This document shows positions 10,186 through 21,096 of a stretch of 64,000 nt of DNA, piece by piece (position 1 is the stretch's first letter; every line of letters starts with the position of its first letter). Location of the stretch: NCBI GenBank assembly GCA_023375675.1, contig JALQBC010000022.1, forward strand, positions 372,001 through 436,000, given 5' to 3'. The notes beneath the pieces are model-generated. The model was not told where the DNA came from and did no database searches. It saw only the letters and a program-made list of their open reading frames with translations. The position numbers were made by a program, and so were the translations under genes. The DNA is from Cytospora piceicola (lineage: Eukaryota > Ascomycota > Sordariomycetes > Diaporthales > Cytosporaceae).

Positions 10186-12229
10186 ATGGAAACGCAACCC
10201 GAGCAGCAGGCCTCGGAGCCATACTATGACATTGTCATTGTCGGTGCCGGGCCTGTCGGGCTCATGCTCTCAACCTGCCTGGCAAGATGGGGCTACAAGG
10301 TTAAACACATCGACAATCGGGCAGAGCCAACGCCAGCAGGTCGCGCCGATGGCATCCAGCCTCGTTCTCTGGACCTGCTCCGGAACATGGGACTCAAGAC
10401 CGCCATCATGGCACACAAGCCGGCAAGGGTCTTCGAAGTGGCCTTCTGGGACCCTCCGCAGGATGGCAAAGGCATCGCCCGGACAGGCACATGGGCTAGC
10501 TGTCCCAGCTTCATTGATGCGAGATACCCGTTTACTACTCTCCTGCACCAGGGTCTCATAGAGCGCGTCTTCATTTCCGACCTCGAGAAGAACGGAGCGA
10601 AGGTACAGCGACCTTGGACCATCAAGGGCTTCAACGTTGATCAGAAGGCGAATCCCGACTACCCCGTCCAAGTCGAACTGGAGCACGTTGATGGCACTTC
10701 GCGAGAAACCGTGCGAGCCAAGTACTTGTTTGGTGGAGAAGGAGCGAGATCTTTTGTCCGTGAGCAGCTGAAGATAGGGATCAAGCACAAAGACCCAATA
10801 ACTCATGTTTGGGGTGTTATGGATGGAGTTGTCGAGACTGATTTCCCTGATATCAAGGTGAGCTAGCCTTCTGACCACGGCGGGTTCTTCATGCAAGACG
10901 GCTAACACATCAAAGATGAAATGTACGATACACTCTGAGCATGGATCGATCATGGTAATTCCTCGCGAGGCCAGGATGGTGCGACTTTACATTCAGATCG
11001 CCTCTTCCACAGACCCAGACTGGCACCCACGCAAAACGGCAACAGCAGAAGAGGTCCAAGCAACCGCCAAGAAGATTCTGCAACCTTACTCCATAGAGTG
11101 GGAGAAGGTGGATTGGTACTCTGTGTACCCGATCGGCCAAGGCATCTCGGACCGGTACACTCTGGATCACCGCGTTTTCCTCGGTGGAGATGCTTGTCAC
11201 ACCCACAGCGTAAGTTGAATCTCGCCTTGCTCTGGATGTGCTAAATTTGCTGATTTCTCTCTTCTGCAGCCCAAAGCTGGCCAAGGAATGAACACAGCTT
11301 TTCTCGATGCTCAGAACCTTGCCTGGAAAATCCATGCGGTGGAGGGTGGCTTTGCCGATCGGAGCATTCTGACTACGTATGAGCCTGAGCGCAAAACGGT
11401 GGCGGAGAGGTTGCTGGAATTCGACAACAAGTATGCAAAGTTGTTCTCGGCACTGCCCCCCACGGCGAGCACAGTACATGCGGCATCGACAGGTGCAAAT
11501 GGCAACTCCGCCGAGCCGAGCGAGTTTGTCAAGACGTTCAAGGAGTCATGCGAATTCACCAGTGGATACGGAGTATCCTACGGGCCCAATGCAATCAACT
11601 GGTCCCCAGAACACCCGGTTCAATCGCCTCTTGTACAACCCGAGGGTACCAAGCTGAGGAGCGGCCGGCTCCTGATCAATGCAGACGTAACCCGAGTCGT
11701 CGATGCGAATGTTGTGCATCTGGAGCAAGAGATACCCCTGAACGGCTCGTTCCGCATTTTCGTGTTTGCAGGCAAGCCGTCCGTTACGAGCCAAGCTCTC
11801 AATGATTTTGCCAACAATCTCGGACGCCGGGGCTCCTTCTACACAGCGTATTCGCGCCCGGACATACAGACGGTGTCGCACCACGAGCAGGACAACCCAC
11901 ACAGCCTGTTTTTCAGCATCTGCACGGTGTTTGCCAGCCCGCGGGCCAGCATTGAGATTAGCCGCGATGCGCCCGACCTCCTCGCACGGTACAGGGAGCA
12001 TGTTTATGCGGACGATCGGTGGGACAGGCGGGTGCCAGATGCAAAGGCTGCTGCGCACGCCAAGATGGGCTTCGATGAGGAGAGAGGTGGCGTTGTCGTG
12101 GTACGGCCGGATGGGTATGTCGGCATCGTGGTGTCGCTTGTGGAGGGCAGTGGCACTGTAGATGTACTCAACCAGTACTTTGGAACTTTCTCCGCCAAGC
12201 GACTGGGGGCAGCAGTGTCTCAGCTATGA
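10186..12229 (+). CDS. FAD-dependent monooxygenase, phenol 2-monooxygenase family
   Basis: Exons 10186-10857, 10916-11209 and 11270-12229 encode 641 residues. Introns are 58 and 60 nt (GTGAGC..AAAG, GTAAGT..TGCAG). Family features in order: an N-terminal Rossmann motif [12 protein letters not shown], then [19 protein letters not shown] of the substrate pocket. The second FAD motif [18 protein letters not shown] spans the exon 2/3 junction, followed by [14 protein letters not shown]. The C-terminal ~200 residues match the thioredoxin-like dimerisation domain of phenol hydroxylases. Known members use NADPH and O2 to hydroxylate phenol, resorcinol or hydroxybenzoates in the cytosol, feeding catechol or hydroquinone pathways. 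Exact substrate cannot be read. No catabolic partner genes lie next to it. An in-frame TTG-type extension upstream of the ATG is not needed. Confidence 0.88.
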
Positions 12230-13051
12230 AGGCGGGTACGGGGCGAGGAGTGGTCGCAGTCACGGTTGCTTTGGTAATCGGAGTTTTTCGAGAGGTTGAA
12301 GGTACGATTCATATGCTCGGAGCGAACATGCATTTTCTCTTACGTTAAGTCAAATCCATGGCTGGAGTAGGCAATATCACACATGTTTCTGATTGCATTT
12401 CCTCGTTTGGCTGGCTTTGCAACAAATCGTGATCAACTGAGCAGACGTGAACAAAGTCTCCGTGCTTGCATCTCCAACGTACCAAAGTATCTGCTTGCCT
12501 TTTTGCCTTGATTTCATCTACTGAACACCTACTAAGGTACCCCACCCACCTGATAGACAGCTGCTACCTGGCTGGGTAAATAATTATGATATGGAATTGT
12601 GCGTCACGACACCAACAACGCTGTCAAGACCCAAGCGGTTGTATAACGGAAGCATTCACGAAATGCAGCAGAGATGATGCCACACTGCGAAGGGATGGAT
12701 ACTTACTTGGGTATCGATCACTCATCCTGCTTCCAGTCAAACCGACTGTCAAAGTCTCGGATCAACACTGACTGCTTTGACCTCGAATTCTCGCACTATT
12801 CTTCTCAGACCTTAGTGCCAACCTTCTTTGTGGTTGGGCTTTCACATGTCAAATGTTGCATTATCAGGCTGCCGCCCAGCAGGTGCTGAGACAGGGCAAG
12901 CTTGGACGGGACATTGAAACACTGATTGAAAGAGAGTGGTAGCTCCAGGGCTGCTTAACTATTTAAGTACCTAGTTAGCCCCAGGTAGTATCTTCATCGA
13001 TGCATACGTGTCTTGCTGTTTCCATCACAACGGGTCATTAACGAGCATCTG

Positions 13052-13075
13052 GAGCGGCTGAGCGGCTGAGCGGCT
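13052..13075. repeat. 8-bp tandem repeat GAGCGGCT x3
   Basis: Three perfect head-to-tail copies in intergenic DNA. Confidence 0.8.
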
Positions 13076-13818
13076 AACCCTAGTACGTTAAGTACCTACT
13101 TAGGCATGTTTGTATGTGTTCCTGAGGTCAGCTGGTCAATGCTCAAGCTCCAACGTGGACCCACAATTGATGCAGCTCAAGATGCCAAGTTGGGGGAAGA
13201 AGGGGTCCATGGATCTGGCGCTAACCCGCAAGGCTACTAGTGCCGGTCCGGAAAATCTTTGAGGCAACGTCTATTCGACTTCACGCCTACCTGAAGCTGT
13301 TTACTACGAAGCTTCATATGAACAAGCACCCCTGCTGCACGGCTCCCTGAGGCGAAATCCACCTCGAAACATAGACATGAGGCGACTCTTGCCCCACCGC
13401 TAGATACTGTTCATGGTTTTGAGGTCCGAATCACCCTCCTGCGCATGTGACGAGCAAGTGACTGAGGCTGCCCGACTAGCTGCGGTTTGGTGTTTCTGAA
13501 GGAGGAGGAGGAGGGTTGTGACGGCGCATGGTGATGCCACGGGCCGACCCCGTATGTAATCCAGAAAACTATGACCCATCCTTCGTGAAGCGAACATGTG
13601 AACTAAATCGCTGACTGCCTAAATGCAGACAAGTACAAAATCAAGCCGCCATCAAGGCCAAAAGCTTCGACCTATGGTACGTGCGTGTTCAGGGTTCCAT
13701 GGATGCCAAAAGTCCGAGGCCCATCTGGTGTTCAACATCAATGCGTATAGGAGGCATATTAGGGTTCAGCTATCATTTCACCAGCCATATCACCACCCCA
13801 AAGCCTCCCTAGGTGCCT

Positions 13819-13834
13819 CCCCCCCCCCCCCCCC
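13819..13834. repeat. C16 homopolymer
   Basis: Sixteen consecutive C, followed 58 bp later by a C12 run at 13893-13904. Both are upstream of the SUMO protease ATG. Confidence 0.8.
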
Positions 13835-14090
13835 AGGCAGGATAGTCTGTTGTGTTATCCCAAAGCACAGATTATCCCACGACGCGTTGTATCCCCCCCC
13901 CCCCAAGATATATCTAGCAGCACCTGCAGGCACATCTCGTCCCTTCTTCTTTCTTCTTCTTCCACATCCCACATCCCACATCGCACCGCGACCTTCGCAG
14001 CCTCGCAGCTTCTCAACCAGCATCCAGCATCCAGCAACCAGAACACAAAATTTGACTTTTCAATTTGCCCACCAGCATACATCGAAGATC

Positions 14091-14118
14091 ACACATCACA
14101 CATCACACATCACTCATC
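14091..14118. repeat. 7-bp tandem repeat ACACATC x4 (last copy degenerate)
   Basis: Four head-to-tail units lie in the presumed 5' UTR of the SUMO protease. The fourth is ACTCATC. Confidence 0.75.
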
Positions 14119-14165
14119 GTCATCTCCACATCTCATCATCCATCGAGCCTTCCAAATCACTCACA

Positions 14166-16916
14166 ATGCCTCAGAAACGCCGCTCTGATACCACTGAGTT
14201 CGACCTCATTGGCGACGTCGTCATGAGAGACGCGCCCACTGCGCTCGCCGAGCAGACTTACATGTCGCGCGTCCTCAAGCTCGGCACCAACATTTGCAAT
14301 GGCATCGCTCAAGGTTTTTCTTCTCTCCTGAACCTCGCCAGCACCAATCCAGTCTACCGAAATGTTGTGCGTCCAGTCGGCAAACCTGTCGCCGGTCGCG
14401 CCCATAGCGCATGCAACCAGGCTTTCGGCTCTCTCTTCGCTGCCCGCGACCATTTTATGCACGAAATTGTTGAGACTCGCCAATCTACTGATGATGGCCT
14501 CTCCGTCAAGCGTTTCAAGCGCTTGCCCCTCAATCCCAGAACCGCAGGCACCAAGGCCAAGCTCAAGAACACTCTACCCATCTCGTACTTGAAAACCCTT
14601 CCCAATGGCCAGTACTGTTGGACCAATAGGATCAAGGACCACCTCGGTGCTCAGAACCACCAACTTGTCGACAATTGGTTCTCCGAACTCTTGGGACTCA
14701 TCCAAGCTGAGGCATGCCTGCCCCTTATTACATACGTCACCGACATTATCGATCCGCTTCATGTCCCTGCTTCCGTCTCCATCAATGTGCAGGCAAACGG
14801 CAAGAACGAGATACTGAGCATCCTGTTTCACAACTACTTCATCCAAAACTATACGGAGTTTCCGCCATATAGGCTGGACATGGAAACCTGCGTGGAGGTC
14901 GGTAAGCACTTCAACCAGGAACTGAACAAATTCGCCCGCATATATCGACTCGTCTACAACGACCTTGGACGCGTCCCCTTCTTGAAACGTTTGGGTTTCA
15001 CACCGCTGGAGACCCTCGAAGCTCCGGACAAAGACGGCCGTCTCTCGCACGGCGAGAGAAAGCCTTACTACGACTGTGTCGTCTTTTTGAAATTCCTCCT
15101 TGACCAACGCAAGGCATTTAATCAGTTGTTTCCAGCCCAGACAATTGCCGGCATCATCACCGACCTGGATGCTCTCCACAAAGATGAACCCCCTCCCAGT
15201 TACGTCGACTGGCCGGGCAAGTACGAACACATTCCCGGTGCTTTTCCTGACGACCCCGGAACCAATGTCCTCTTCGACACTGTCGCTATGCGCGACTTCG
15301 AGCCTGCCAGGCTTTATGAGCACAAGAACCCGAGTCCGAGCAAGTTCGAGACATACGATACCCCATTGCGCCACGCCCCTCTGAAAAATTCCATTTACTG
15401 GGATCACAAAGGCGATGCCCGCCCTCGCAAGCCCGCCCTCAGGAAGGCTCGCAAGACTTCGGCAACGGTAAAGAAAGCTCACTTCAAACCATCGGGTATT
15501 CACTACTATCTGTCATCGGACAACGTGCCGCTGAAACGCACCTTCCCGAAGGAGAACACTCCATCCGCTGCACCCGCTGCACCCGCTGTACCCGCTGCAC
15601 CCACCAAACCTGTCGCACCTGCTACACCCGCTACACCTGCCGCACCTGCAACACCTGCCGCACCTGCCGCACCCACCACACCCGCAAAAGAGGATTTGCC
15701 TCTGCTGCAATATGAGATTGTTACCGAAACTATGCGTCGTGCCAGAGAGGCCGACCAGGCGGCGGCCAGGCAGTCCAATGATGACTCGCCCTGGCCATAT
15801 ATGACTGCTCGGAGGAGAAAGCAACAGGCTCAGAAGAAGCCCACGACCCTGGAAGAGTTTTTCGCCCAGGATGATGATTGGGGTTTGAAGCCCCTGCGGC
15901 TCAGCCGCGAGAAGCGAGATGATTTTGACACCAAGAGGCAATTCATAGACGACGCTGAACACCAGGCTGAGCGCGAGGCAGAGGCCGAGGAGAAGCGCAA
16001 GGAGGAGGAGGCGCGCCGCATTCTGGAGGAGAAGAAACGCGCTGCCGAGGAGGAACGGCGCAAGAAAGAAGAGCAGCGCCGCCGTGCTAAGGAGGAGCTC
16101 CTTCTTGCCGAGCAGAAGCGTATTCAGGAGGAGGATGATCGTCTCGCCCAGACCGGTGAGCTGCGCCAGGCACACAAGCCCATTGTGCCCCTGCTCGCCG
16201 AAGAGTGGGTTGCCAAGGTCCAGAACACCCTGCGAGCCCGTCCCAACATGGAGCTCGCCAAGACCCCCGAGGGCAGTCCCCTCACCCGCAAAGACTTTGC
16301 AACACTTGTCATCCCCAACCAGTGGCTCAACGACGAGGTTGTCAACGGCACTCTCCTTCACTTGGCCAATTACGTCAACCAGAAGGCTGGTATTAAGAAT
16401 ACCCGCGTGCAAACTGCCAAGGTCCAGGTCTTTAATTCTTTTTTCGGCAAGAAGATCTGGGAGGATGGCGGCGTGGGCACCCAGCGCCAGATGCGACGCA
16501 CTGGCATCAAGAAAGAGACATTCCTGGACATCGAAACGGTCCTCATCCCTATCTGTCGTGGTGCCCACTGGACGCTGCTGGTCGTCCGTCCCAAGCACAA
16601 GGAGGTTTTCCATTTGGACTCTCTCTCCGACACAGGAAACGAACCTCTCATGAACAAGGCCCTTAAGTGGGTATCCATGGTCATGGAGGATATGTTTGTG
16701 AGGTCCGAATGGGCCTTCAAGACTATTGTGTCGCCTCGGCAGTCCAACTCTGATGACTGCGGCGTTCACACAATCACGAACGGCATGTGCATCGCGCTGG
16801 GGATCACCCCAGAATCTTCCTACGAGGCTGCGGAGATGGAAAACCAGAGACTTCGCATTGCTAGTGTCTTGCTGAATAATGGCTTCTTGGGGTGTTTCAG
16901 CCTGGATGGTTACTAG
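14166..16916 (+). CDS. SUMO protease, Ulp1-like C48 cysteine peptidase
   Basis: A single exon of 916 residues. The catalytic domain occupies the last ~220 residues. H801 (GAHWTLLVV), D818 (FHLDSL), Q859 (SPRQSN) and C865 (DDCGVH) form the Ulp catalytic set, with spacings of 17, 41 and 6 residues, close to yeast Ulp1. NQWLNDEVVNG is the substrate-binding entry motif. Upstream come an Ala/Pro/Thr repeat (about residues 468-507) and a highly charged Glu/Arg coiled coil (about 598-660). The N-terminal ~450 residues are unrecognised. Family role: processing SUMO precursor and removing SUMO from targets, often at the nuclear envelope. I chose ATG 14166 because the residues before it are encoded by C runs and short tandem repeats of the leader. 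Confidence 0.88.
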   Translation: MPQKRRSDTTEFDLIGDVVMRDAPTALAEQTYMSRVLKLGTNICNGIAQGFSSLLNLASTNPVYRNVVRPVGKPVAGRAHSACNQAFGSLFAARDHFMHEIVETRQSTDDGLSVKRFKRLPLNPRTAGTKAKLKNTLPISYLKTLPNGQYCWTNRIKDHLGAQNHQLVDNWFSELLGLIQAEACLPLITYVTDIIDPLHVPASVSINVQANGKNEILSILFHNYFIQNYTEFPPYRLDMETCVEVGKHFNQELNKFARIYRLVYNDLGRVPFLKRLGFTPLETLEAPDKDGRLSHGERKPYYDCVVFLKFLLDQRKAFNQLFPAQTIAGIITDLDALHKDEPPPSYVDWPGKYEHIPGAFPDDPGTNVLFDTVAMRDFEPARLYEHKNPSPSKFETYDTPLRHAPLKNSIYWDHKGDARPRKPALRKARKTSATVKKAHFKPSGIHYYLSSDNVPLKRTFPKENTPSAAPAAPAVPAAPTKPVAPATPATPAAPATPAAPAAPTTPAKEDLPLLQYEIVTETMRRAREADQAAARQSNDDSPWPYMTARRRKQQAQKKPTTLEEFFAQDDDWGLKPLRLSREKRDDFDTKRQFIDDAEHQAEREAEAEEKRKEEEARRILEEKKRAAEEERRKKEEQRRRAKEELLLAEQKRIQEEDDRLAQTGELRQAHKPIVPLLAEEWVAKVQNTLRARPNMELAKTPEGSPLTRKDFATLVIPNQWLNDEVVNGTLLHLANYVNQKAGIKNTRVQTAKVQVFNSFFGKKIWEDGGVGTQRQMRRTGIKKETFLDIETVLIPICRGAHWTLLVVRPKHKEVFHLDSLSDTGNEPLMNKALKWVSMVMEDMFVRSEWAFKTIVSPRQSNSDDCGVHTITNGMCIALGITPESSYEAAEMENQRLRIASVLLNNGFLGCFSLDGY
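15568..15690 (+). repeat. In-gene Ala-Pro-(Ala/Thr/Val) coding repeat
   Basis: Imperfect repeats of a GCACCYGCT-like unit encode a Pro/Ala/Thr linker in the SUMO protease between the N-terminal region and the coiled coil. The unit is prone to length change by slippage. Confidence 0.75.
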
Positions 16917-18180
16917 TGTTTTGCGTGTTTGATTCCTATCATTAAATCTGTTGTTCTAAGTGTGCGAATAAGAGGTGTTCAGGAAACAAAATGAGCAGGA
17001 AATTAGGTGTTGGTGGTTTTTATATATTTTCTACTGCACTCGTTTGGGTTGTGTATACGAGGCGTTGGAATAGGTGGACAGACAATAAGGGAACATTGAA
17101 GGGCACAAATGCAAATGTAGAATTAGTAGAGAGTACATAATCAGGCAAACCAGTCATTGAATGGTAAAGTCATCATCTTACAATGGTTCCAATTGTCCAT
17201 GGGTCTCCTTGCCGTCAAAAGCCTCCCTTTCTGCATTCCTTCGAAAGAGAAACCATTACCTCCTTCCTTCAATGTCCAGGTTTTGACTGCATCCGTCTCT
17301 CCTCCAAATAGATGCACCTCAGCCCTCAGTCTAAGGATGACAAGCCCCAAACCAGCCAGGCAGAGCGTCTTTGAGGTTCAGGGTAAAGAGAGAGAACCAT
17401 TTGGGCAGCTCAACACCGAATATGGACTTCAACGCATCAGGGCCATTTGAAGATGAAGCAAAGGCGTGAGAGAAGAGTAACATCATGGTTGTTCGTCAAC
17501 GGGCCGTCTAGGCCGAAACTGGGCAATGCCTTTGGGGATATACATGGCAGGAGAACGAATGCTAATGTGACCTCGCCTGGCAAACCGAACAGAGAACCGT
17601 TATCAACAACAACAACGCCCGACTGAGCAAAGGCTCTGCCAGAATTGGGAAGCCGGTCAACCGGAGGTTGGGGGAATGGGGGGGGGGGGGAAACACCATG
17701 GATTTGTTCCATACCTGTCAACAGGAAACAAACACACTTGTTCGTTGTTTATCGAATTCCCTTATTGTGAGACTTTGCAATGAAGGTTGACATCACGTTT
17801 GGCAGCAGTTTGATGGGACACAACATAGAGTAGTTTTATCATCTGTAACATTGGACTAGCCTCCCTGGACTTGAAGTTCTTGCCAGGCAGAAAACCATCA
17901 GGACGTGCGTCAGGAAGGACATACATGTTCATCCGCCTCTTCTAAAGAGCCCGTCGTCGATCCTTTGACAGGAATGGTCAAGACGACGGACGGGAGCCAG
18001 AGGACATGCAGCTGCCCAGCGGCCATTCCTAAAGAGGAAGGCTTCTAGAACCGCCATCGACGAGTGATTACACCTCGCTTCCATGGTTGCCAGCCAGCCA
18101 GGTGCTCAAACGAAGCGGACTAACGTGCAGGTTCGAGGAGCAGGGGCCATCAGTAGTGGTGGTCAGCAAAGGAGCCTCGC

Positions 18181-18212
18181 GCCCTCACGCCCTCACGCCC
18201 TCGCGCCCTCGC
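18181..18212. repeat. 8-bp tandem repeat GCCCTCRC x4
   Basis: Two copies of GCCCTCAC are followed by two of GCCCTCGC. Confidence 0.8.
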
Positions 18213-18853
18213 AACTTCACCGTCACTGCCGAGTGCCTCATTGAGTGGCATATCACTGAGCGTCGACTTTTGAAAGCCATTTACCCATCGCGTAGTTCTC
18301 TTGAGGGGATGGGGATGTGACACGCCACCCGTCATCGATCCAAATGTCATGATCCGTTCTCAATTCTCTGCGTCCGTTGCAACCTCGGGGTGGCCGCAGC
18401 AGGCACGCAGGTTGTATCTGGACTCCTTTACTAATAATTTGGGGACTGTAAAGCTCTTTGGTCAGAAATGCATGTCCATGGCCCTTTTGCGCCTGTCCTC
18501 AACGGCTCTAACCAACCGAGTGATCTCCAGATCCGTCGTTCATCAAGGTTTGCAGCTAACGGATGTTCGGATCTGCCCCTTGTCGATGACATGGTTGGGG
18601 GTATCCGATGGTACCACTACTCGTGTGCACAGAAACTCTAAGCAGGCAGGGCATGAAGACCTGGCCATGTCGCAGCCGTCTGGTCACAGGCTTGGTTATA
18701 CTTCATACAGGAACACACAGACAGTGATATGCGGAACGCACCAGCGTCATGCGGTTCAAGGTCTTACCAGGGTCATACTGTGGCACTTCTGGAAAGAGAG
18801 AGAAAGAGGGAAAGAGAGACAGAGTGACAGAGTGAATAACATAAGTTTGGTAA

Positions 18854-18877
18854 GCACTCTGGCACTCTGGCACTCTG
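18854..18877. repeat. 8-bp tandem repeat GCACTCTG x3
   Basis: Three perfect head-to-tail copies, just downstream of a purine-rich GAGA-type stretch (18789-18830). Confidence 0.8.
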
Positions 18878-19228
18878 GACAATGTACATAAGGTCGCTGG
18901 TAAGGTGGCACGGTTGCTGATTCCTGGTGATGGCGTTGGCCAACTCAGCCTGATGCGTACTAAGTGTGATAATATGCCGTGAGGATCTGACGATCTGTGA
19001 CGATCGTGGCACAAAAGCGAACAACTGCTCTACTGTGTATTGCTAACGAGAGGGGAACGAGTGATGGGCGTTTCCCAAGACGGAGATTGTGTTGCGCATC
19101 GATCGATGGTCAAGCATTGGCGTTGGGGTGTCAGTCAGCTGTCTAGTAAAGTGCTACAGTACTACGGCAGGATGACGAAGTAGAAAAGGCGATTGTGCAC
19201 TGACTGGGTGGCAAAAAGAGGGATGCCT

Positions 19229-19307
19229 ATTGGAGGGTGTCAGCGGAGGCTGCGGAGGGTGACCCTGGAGGGTGGTACTGGAGGGTGACACTGGAGGGTG
19301 ACAGTGG
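19229..19307. repeat. Degenerate GGAGGGTG repeat block
   Basis: GGAGGGTG or close variants occur about five times at 13-21 bp spacing, separated by CTG/TACTG-type spacers. It reads as a degenerate minisatellite. Confidence 0.65.
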
Positions 19308-19720
19308 TGTTCTGGTGTTGTGTTTTTTACTGCATATGTCCCGCAAGGAAGATTTCCAGCGGCCTTCCACAATGCTTCTAGCGCTTCCAGAAGCCCCAGA
19401 ATGTGCCACCCCAGAGTGTCATCGTCCTTCCCCCTCCGCCCTTGGCTCCTTCACAATTATATTCTTTGTTGTGTAGCGTGTGGTAGTAGCCCTTCAGCCG
19501 TCCAGCCCTCGAAGCGGCAGCCGGCATTTCAAGACCTCGGCCTTTTACTTAGTACAGGTTGGGCCGGTTGGGTATTTCTTAGGCATGGCGGCTGTTAAGT
19601 CGGCCCCATTGTGCCCCCTTTCCGAAGCGGAGTCGTAAGTGGCTGGCAGGCTGGCCGATGCCTCGGTCCCTCAACCTTCAAACCTTATTATATCCAGGTA
19701 TCCGGTTGACCACGGCATGG

Positions 19721-19760
19721 CCTAGCATGGCCCAGCACGGCCCAGCACGGCCCAGCACGG
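19721..19760. repeat. 10-bp tandem repeat CCCAGCACGG
   Basis: Three perfect copies (19731-19760) are preceded by one variant copy, CCTAGCATGG. Confidence 0.8.
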
Positions 19761-19775
19761 GCCTGGCAAACTATG

Positions 19776-19840
19776 TAGCATAGCGTAGCGTAGCATAGCG
19801 TAGCATAACAAAACATAGCGTAGCATAACATAGCATAGCA
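19776..19840. repeat. 5-bp TAGCR tandem repeat
   Basis: Alternating TAGCA and TAGCG pentamers with TAACA variants run for about 65 bp, directly after the decamer array. Confidence 0.8.
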
Positions 19841-20281
19841 TGGTCATGGTAGAATACATACATGGGAGTCTTGCACAGACCATTACAGTACACAGTACAT
19901 ACTAGGTAGTCAGGGAGTATTGCTATGAGGTAAGGCATTGCTTGTTTAAGTACTATCAGATACACACACCTATACTATGGTATCGACTGGCAGGTATTAT
20001 CTGGGCACTACAGAATACGCAGGTATGCTGCATACTATTCATGGATGTAACATATTATCCATATCGATGCTACTATATATGTACGGAAGAGGAGAAGGAG
20101 GGACGGGGAATTGTTGGGAAAGGGTGCGGCAGCGGAGCAAATTGTACATACACAGTAACGATGCGCAGCAACCAGGAAAGGGAAACAGTGCCTTCTCCCC
20201 CGCACCTGCACCTGCTGGCTGCAGCCTGCTGCACCTTGCATCTGCACATGCATTGCAGTTGCAACTGCTTATTACTACTAC

Positions 20282-20291
20282 TACCTAGGTA
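20282..20291. repeat. TACCTAGGTA palindrome
   Basis: Exact copy, followed directly by GGTAC, in the gene-poor region. Confidence 0.8.
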
Positions 20292-20383
20292 GGTACATGG
20301 CGGTAGTAGTGTATTCCAATTCCAAGGTTACCGTTACTAGTTTACTACTATAGTACCTATTACTAAGTAGGACGGTACAAACA

Positions 20384-20401
20384 TACCTACCTAGGTAGGT
20401 A
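20384..20401. repeat. 18-bp perfect palindrome TACCTACCTAGGTAGGTA
   Basis: This is the longest member of the CCTAGG palindrome family. The core TACCTAGGTA (20388-20397) is extended symmetrically by TACC and GGTA. It lies about 100 bp from another copy. Confidence 0.85.
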
Positions 20402-21001
20402 CCTACCCGGTAACGCACGTACTGTGGCAGTCAGGGAAAGGGCAACAGTCTATTTTGTCGTTTCCCATTCCCCTTCCCCCCTCCCCCCCTCCCCCTTGTG
20501 TTGTTGGTTGGGGTATCAACCATACTGCATGACTACAACCACGACCACGACCCTGTCAATAATAATGATAATGACGATGGAGTCTTTCGATCTCTTGATT
20601 ATTATGTATACTCGCAGGCTCTCCGCCACTTACCACCGCCACCGCCACCGCCGCCTGCCGCCCAGCAACCGCCCTGACCCCCTGGCCGCTCCGCTCTCAA
20701 ACAGTAGTTGACCAATCAGCTCGAAGGCCTCGCCAACCAAATACTGGAGACTCCATGGAGTCCTGCTTCCCCTCATCCCTCCAACCTTCAACCCGGCCGA
20801 CACTGAAACTGCGGGTTCGGGTACGGAGTACCGACTACTGTTACGGGGCGGGCCCTCGCATTTGGACTCCTGGACTCTGTTGCAGCCGCAGTCTGGACTT
20901 CTGTCTTGTCATCTGACGGTCTGACGGTCAAGAACCACAGCATTTTCTGTTTCACCGTCTGATTCTCCCAGTCGTGCCAGTTCCATATAAAAAACTACCG
21001 C

Positions 21002-21011
21002 TACCTAGGTA
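21002..21011. repeat. TACCTAGGTA palindrome
   Basis: Exact copy 64 bp upstream of the 8-bp tandem repeat at 21066. Confidence 0.8.
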
Positions 21012-21065
21012 TACTGTAGCCGCACACGCACCCGCATCCGCACACACACGCGCACATAGCACACG

Positions 21066-21096
21066 GTCCGTCAGTCCGTCAGTCCGTCAGTCCGTA
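21066..21096. repeat. 8-bp tandem repeat GTCCGTCA, about 3.9 copies
   Basis: Three perfect copies and a partial fourth. Confidence 0.8.

Larger units (their letters stand above)
12230..14165. promoter_or_regulatory. Intergenic region upstream of the SUMO protease
   Basis: 1.9 kb without a convincing gene. It contains an 8-bp tandem repeat at 13052-13075, two long C runs (13819-13834 and 13893-13904), a CT-rich stretch at 13938-13975 and an ACACATC tandem at 14091-14118 just before the protease ATG. The CT-rich leader is typical of strong fungal promoters and 5' UTRs. The protease reading frame stays open upstream to 13623 through this DNA, which I regard as coincidental. Confidence 0.5.

Noticed and set aside
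10186..12229. Secondary-metabolite gene cluster around the FAD monooxygenase
   Set aside because: Neighbours are housekeeping genes; no polyketide synthase, peptide synthetase, terpene cyclase, P450 or pathway transcription factor is in the window.
18301..18891. 196-codon open frame in the gene-poor region
   Set aside because: No domain, no conserved motif, a low-complexity Arg/Glu stretch made by GAGA repeats, and no neighbouring exons.
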